DNA from: Galbula dea
Lineage: Eukaryota > Chordata > Aves > Piciformes > Galbulidae
Assembly (NCBI GenBank): GCA_013399015.1
Contig: VWZX01004666.1
Span: 3,134,156-3,198,155 of the forward strand
Direction: 5' to 3'
DNA length: 64,000 nucleotides
The notes under the pieces were generated by a model that was given only the letters and a program-made list of their open reading frames with translations, was not told the DNA's origin and did not search any database. Below are positions 60,848 through 64,000 of this stretch, piece by piece; within the stretch, counting starts at the first letter, position 1; each line of letters begins with the position of its first letter. A program made the translations under genes and the position numbers.

Positions 60848-61514
60848 GAGGAGAAGAAGGCGACGGCGGAGCAGCAGCAGGACAGCGGTGGCGAGGCGGC
60901 GGCCAGTGGGCGGCCGTGGAGAAAACGGTGAGCGGCGAACACCGAGGCCAGAGATAGGAGTGGAGCTAAGGCAAAGCTGCCGCCGCGCACCCGCTGCTGA
61001 ACTGTCCTCGCCGAGGGAAAGTGCTTCCGGGTCCCCGGCAGCGCGCGCCGACCGGGAGGGGCGGGGCGGGCACGTGCACGCAGGGACGGTAGCTGTGGCT
61101 TTACCACCCGGTGAGCACTGCGCAGAGTGGCTGCTGTCCGGTCTAGCAGGAGGCCCGTAACGCCACGTGGAATGCACTGTCCGTCCGGTGAACGCTCGCC
61201 CCGAGCGTCGCCGGGTGACCGCTGGAATCGAAGCGATGCAGCCAGCCCGTACAGCTGTCACCGGGGGCTGCCCTTTGAGGGCCTTGCCGCACTCCCAACC
61301 AACTCCTGAGCCCCGGCCGTGGTCACAAGCACGTGCCCCAGTGCAGGCCTTAGCCGAGCCGCGGAGCTCTACGAGTGGCTCACGTCCCGGGACACCGACT
61401 GGGAAAAGCCAAAGCCGAAGGAGGGGCGGTTGTGCCGGTTTATTTTGAAACCCATAGCTGTCACGGCTTTGTCACGCACAATCCAGCCCGGCGATGGCGG
61501 TACCCCTTGCTGCT

Positions 61515-61522
61515 ATGGCAAC
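61515..61522 (+). promoter_or_regulatory. RFX X-box half-site
   Basis: ATGGCAAC is the right half of the palindromic X-box bound by RFX factors, which control many ciliary and centrosomal genes. No good left half is adjacent, so this is a weak call. Confidence 0.25.
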
Positions 61523-61637
61523 ACCGCCGCACTGCGCCTGCGCACTCCCCACCCTCCCGCTGGCAGTTCACCAGGTCGCTGGCGGTTTTAAATCCCCTGC
61601 GCGCGCGCTGATGGTTCGTTGCCCGGGGTGCTCTTGG

Positions 61638-61642
61638 ATTGG
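61638..61642 (-). promoter_or_regulatory. Inverted CCAAT box 1
   Basis: GGATTGGTC on the plus strand is an inverted CCAAT box with good NF-Y flanks. It is the first of three. Confidence 0.6.
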
Positions 61643-61674
61643 TCGAGCAAGCCGTTTTCCTTGACTGTGCGCCG

Positions 61675-61679
61675 ATTGG
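61675..61679 (-). promoter_or_regulatory. Inverted CCAAT box 2
   Basis: CGATTGGG lies 37 bases after the first box in the same orientation. Confidence 0.6.
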
Positions 61680-61727
61680 GTTGAAGCTGGTAGCGGAGGC
61701 GGGAGCGTGGCCGTCTTTGTCCTTCTG

Positions 61728-61732
61728 ATTGG
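61728..61732 (-). promoter_or_regulatory. Inverted CCAAT box 3
   Basis: CTGATTGGCTG is a near-ideal NF-Y site, 53 bases after the second box. It would sit roughly 100 bases upstream of a STIL start site placed near the ETS motif at 61,834. Confidence 0.65.
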
Positions 61733-62051
61733 CTGGTGGCTGTTGGCGGCGGGGTACGAGCGGTCGGTGGGGAGGCCAAGGCAGGCTCTGTAGCGAGGCG
61801 GGAGGGGTCTTGCCACGGCGGGAGGTTAGGCGGCTTCCGGTGCCTCCCTGCGGGGAGCGCAGCTGTAGTTAGGTCTTGGGGAGGGGGTGTCGCTGGCTGC
61901 TTCCCTATTCCTTGAGGGGACGCTGGTAGGGCCTCTCTGATACCCGGCTCAGAGTGAGGTTGGTGCGGGCAGGCCCCGCTCCTGGACGTTGCCTCACACA
62001 GGTGTCCTACAGCACGGAGAAGAGAAAGGAGTAGGTCTGTGGCCTCCTTGC

Positions 62052-62083
62052 ATGGATCCCGTTTTTCCTGGCCCGGCTCTGAG
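62052..62083 (+). CDS. STIL: STIL coding exon 1
   Basis: ATG at 62,052 opens MDPVFPGPAL plus two bases of an arginine codon. The donor AG|GTACCC is weak after the first four bases. Phase fits the next exon exactly. Confidence 0.8.
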
Positions 62084-64000
62084 GTACCCGTTCCGCACCG
62101 GGGAAGTTACTCTGGGAGGAGGGTCAGCCGTACCATCCTTGTGAGGGGGGAAAGATGCTGCTTTGCGCCCAGCCCGTCGGTGCACAAGCCGGGCATGGTG
62201 GAGCCCCGCGAGTGCGAGTCTGCTTATGATGAGCCGTGGGGGTGTGTTTCTGATCAGTGCTTGCCAAAAACTAGTGAAAACAATGAGTCTTTGCAAAAGT
62301 TTCCTATTTTGCAAGCCTAAATTCGAGGCTTATTAAAAGCCAAATGCCCAAGATGGGAACCAGTTAACAGTCGCTGAAAACATGAGAGGGAAGTGTGTTG
62401 CCTAGAGAACCACCTGAAAAACACAAAATTCCTTCCTCTGAACTTCAAGAAATGCAGAGAGCACCTTGGCAGAATTTGACGCTGCGCATAACTACAAAGG
62501 AAGCTCTCTTTTATTTGTTAAAAAGTGCTGAGATATTTGTGGACTATCAAATGTTTTTTGTGGGTTTTTTGTTTGGTTTTTTTTTTATGTACTGATTTTA
62601 GGCACCTTTTAAAAATGTAATCCTGCTTGTGTAAATAAGTTTGTGATTATGTATAAATTTCTTTAGGCCTCTTTGAAGTCTGATTGCAAATTTTGCACTA
62701 TACTATTTAAGATAAGCCAAGGCTATACATTTTGGGAATCTTCAAAGCTTAAGTGGATCAAATGCTGACTTTAACCAGTGACTAAAGGAGGACTTTAGGA
62801 AGCTGATCTGATGTTAAGTTTGCTAAGCCAAGATTTTCTGTGTTCCATAAGAGTTTTTAATGACTGATAACTTTTTCTTTTCCTGCAATATATCCAGAGC
62901 AGCTTCTTCTTAGGCTCTATCTGCAAACCTGTATTTTGGCTGATACATTTTCCAAGTTTATGTGAAGGAACTGTCAGGTGGAAAATAAGGGTTTTTTTGT
63001 TGACTTTGTAGTTCATGTCCTTGATAACTTCATAGGACTAAGTTTCTGCTTCATCGATCTGAAGTTGAAGCAAAAATAGTACCAACAGCTTATGTATCCT
63101 TTGTTGTTTTTCTTACAATGTTCTTTCTTGTAAATGATGTTTAAAAGAACTGAGATTATTCCATTTTTCTTCCTTATCTCTGATCTTCTTCCAGATTTGT
63201 TCCTGAAAGGATGGTCCCTTTTGGTTTCCCACTGTCAAAGCGGGCACTTTGGGACCCAGCCCCTATGGGTGATGTCATTGGCTCACATATTGCATATTAC
63301 AGGTATGAATAACGTTTATACATGGCTAAAGGCTAAAATAAATTAAGAATTGTATGATTCAAAGCCTTATTTTATCTTTTGAGTCTACAAGGTGCAAAGA
63401 AAATAAGAACTGATGTGTTCACTCTTAAGTATATATTAGCTTTTAGTGTTTGTAACTTTTTCCAGCCTCTACTAAAATAATTCACTTGTGTTGCCATTCA
63501 ATTGAAAGATTTTTTTTTTTTTCCTCTCCTTGTCACTTATTCCCCATAGAAAAAAGCTCTTCTCTCTCCTTCAGATTTATTCTCAATAGGAAAAATTGTT
63601 TCCCCTCTGATGTTGGTTTGCTGGACTAGTCAAGCCAAAATACTCTTAAGATGATTGTACACAGCATTCTGTGGAGCTGCTCCTGTAAAAATATGGCTTT
63701 TTTTTTAATATGAATGGTTGGGATAATACACCCAGTATTTAAGACCAAATAATTGGGATTTTTAAACAAGTTTGTTGTCTCTTTTCAGCAACCCAAAGCT
63801 ATACATGATGGAGAAAACCCTACGACTTGCCTATCGGCATGCTAAGCAGAGTGAAAAGAAATTTTCCTGTTTTTTGCTTGGCACTCTTGCAGTAGATGAA
63901 GGTAAGCTTAAGCATCAGGTAGACAGACAGTATTGGTTGGTTGAACTGCCATCAAGGAGCCTGAGTTACTGCTTTTGGACTCTAACTTTGTTTATGTATT
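62052..64000 (+). CDS. STIL: STIL centriolar assembly protein, N-terminal exons (partial)
   Basis: Three coding exons are visible: 62052-62083, 63195-63302 and 63789-63901. They splice in frame to 84 codons plus one base, and the rest of the gene lies beyond the window. The protein begins MDPVFPGPALRFVPERM. It then has VPFGFPLSKRALWDP, close to human VPFHFPPSKCALWNP, and [20 protein letters not shown], close to human [20 protein letters not shown]. STIL works at the base of new centrioles. There it is phosphorylated by PLK4, binds SAS-6 and CPAP, and so starts procentriole assembly; the visible part is only the start of the N-terminal region. The first exon is assigned by matching MEPIYPFA of human STIL and by splice phase. 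A separate non-coding first exon further upstream is possible. Confidence 0.93.
62084..63194 (+). other. STIL: STIL intron 1 (of those visible)
   Basis: 1.1 kb; the first 150 bases are still CpG-rich, then AT-rich. No repeat or exon recognised. The next intron is 63,303-63,788 and also empty. Confidence 0.75.
63195..63302 (+). CDS. STIL: STIL coding exon 2
   Basis: The acceptor TTCTTCCAG is followed by the base completing arginine, then FVPERMVPFGFPLSKRALWD and on to HIAYY. The donor AG|GTATGA leaves two bases of the next codon. Confidence 0.93.
63789..63901 (+). CDS. STIL: STIL coding exon 3
   Basis: The acceptor is CTTTTCAG and the donor G|GTAAGC. It encodes [20 protein letters not shown] and on to [23 protein letters not shown] is nearly identical to human STIL. 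Confidence 0.95.

Larger units (their letters stand above)
60850..62051. promoter_or_regulatory. Bidirectional CMPK1-STIL promoter and CpG island
   Basis: The start codons of the divergent genes CMPK1 (minus) and STIL (plus) are about 1.2 kb apart in continuous CpG-rich DNA with no TATA box. On the CMPK1 side there are tandem GC boxes (61,054-61,070), a CACGTG E-box (61,071-61,076) and an ETS motif CTTCCGG (61,024-61,030). On the STIL side there are three inverted CCAAT boxes, a GC box (61,695-61,705) and another CTTCCGG (61,834-61,840). TATA-less, GC-box/ETS/NF-Y architecture is typical of housekeeping and cell-cycle genes. Confidence 0.8.

Noticed and set aside
60531..61160. Plus-strand open frame of 209 codons in the CMPK1/STIL CpG island
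   Set aside because: It is antisense to CMPK1 exon 1, is arginine-rich from GC content, and has no recognisable domain.
60548..61261. N-terminal extension of CMPK1 in the same frame (237 codons in all)
   Set aside because: The extension runs through the CpG island and past the exon 1 donor into the intron. The only upstream methionine is 138 codons away and the added residues do not resemble the human long form. The 196-aa form matches the human short protein exactly in length.
1..64000. CRISPR arrays, operons, insertion sequences, tRNA or rRNA genes, endogenous retroviruses
   Set aside because: I scanned for regular spaced repeats, tRNA B-box words, rRNA-like sequence, LTR pairs and retroviral gene signatures and saw none. 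The only mobile DNA is CR1, MIR-like relics and one palindromic element.

Overview
The window is vertebrate nuclear DNA, most likely from a bird. The interspersed repeats are mainly CR1 LINE 3' ends plus a few worn MIR-like relics. There are no Alu, L1 or LTR blocks, the intergenic spacing is compact, and the coding exons read as close relatives of known vertebrate proteins. A crocodilian or turtle is less likely but not excluded.

Layout, left to right. (1) 1 to about 3,200: a GC-rich CpG-island region whose left edge looks like the promoter of a leftward gene. A minus-strand TATA box lies at 330-337. From synteny this gene is probably FOXD2, whose coding exon would lie outside the window. 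(2) About 3,200-14,900: gene-free DNA with CR1 fragments, an AT microsatellite cluster and an old palindromic element. (3) 14,915-16,906: FOXE3 on the minus strand, a single coding exon of 389 codons with a complete forkhead domain, a candidate poly(A) signal and an upstream TATA box. A 37-base assembly gap sits in its 5' leader. (4) About 17,150-46,650: roughly 30 kb without a recognisable gene, holding CR1 and MIR-like relics and several AT-rich homeobox/SOX/POU-motif clusters that are candidate enhancers. (5) 46,650-60,847: CMPK1 (UMP-CMP kinase) on the minus strand. All six coding exons can be placed and join in frame to 196 aa, with a 3' UTR of about 2.3 kb. (6) 60,850-62,051: a CpG island shared by CMPK1 and the divergent STIL gene, with three inverted CCAAT boxes, ETS motifs and GC boxes. 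(7) 62,052 to the right edge: the first three recognisable coding exons of STIL on the plus strand, cut by the window end.

The order FOXD2(inferred)-FOXE3-CMPK1-STIL, with STIL divergent from the other three, is that of human chromosome 1p33. The genes form a conserved neighbourhood rather than a pathway. FOXE3 is a lens transcription factor, CMPK1 makes pyrimidine nucleoside diphosphates, and STIL builds centrioles. CMPK1 and STIL share a promoter region and both are useful to dividing cells. I found no sign of an undescribed system. The most useful second looks are the candidate regulatory blocks, the CMPK1/STIL promoter, the gap beside FOXE3 and the ancient repeats.
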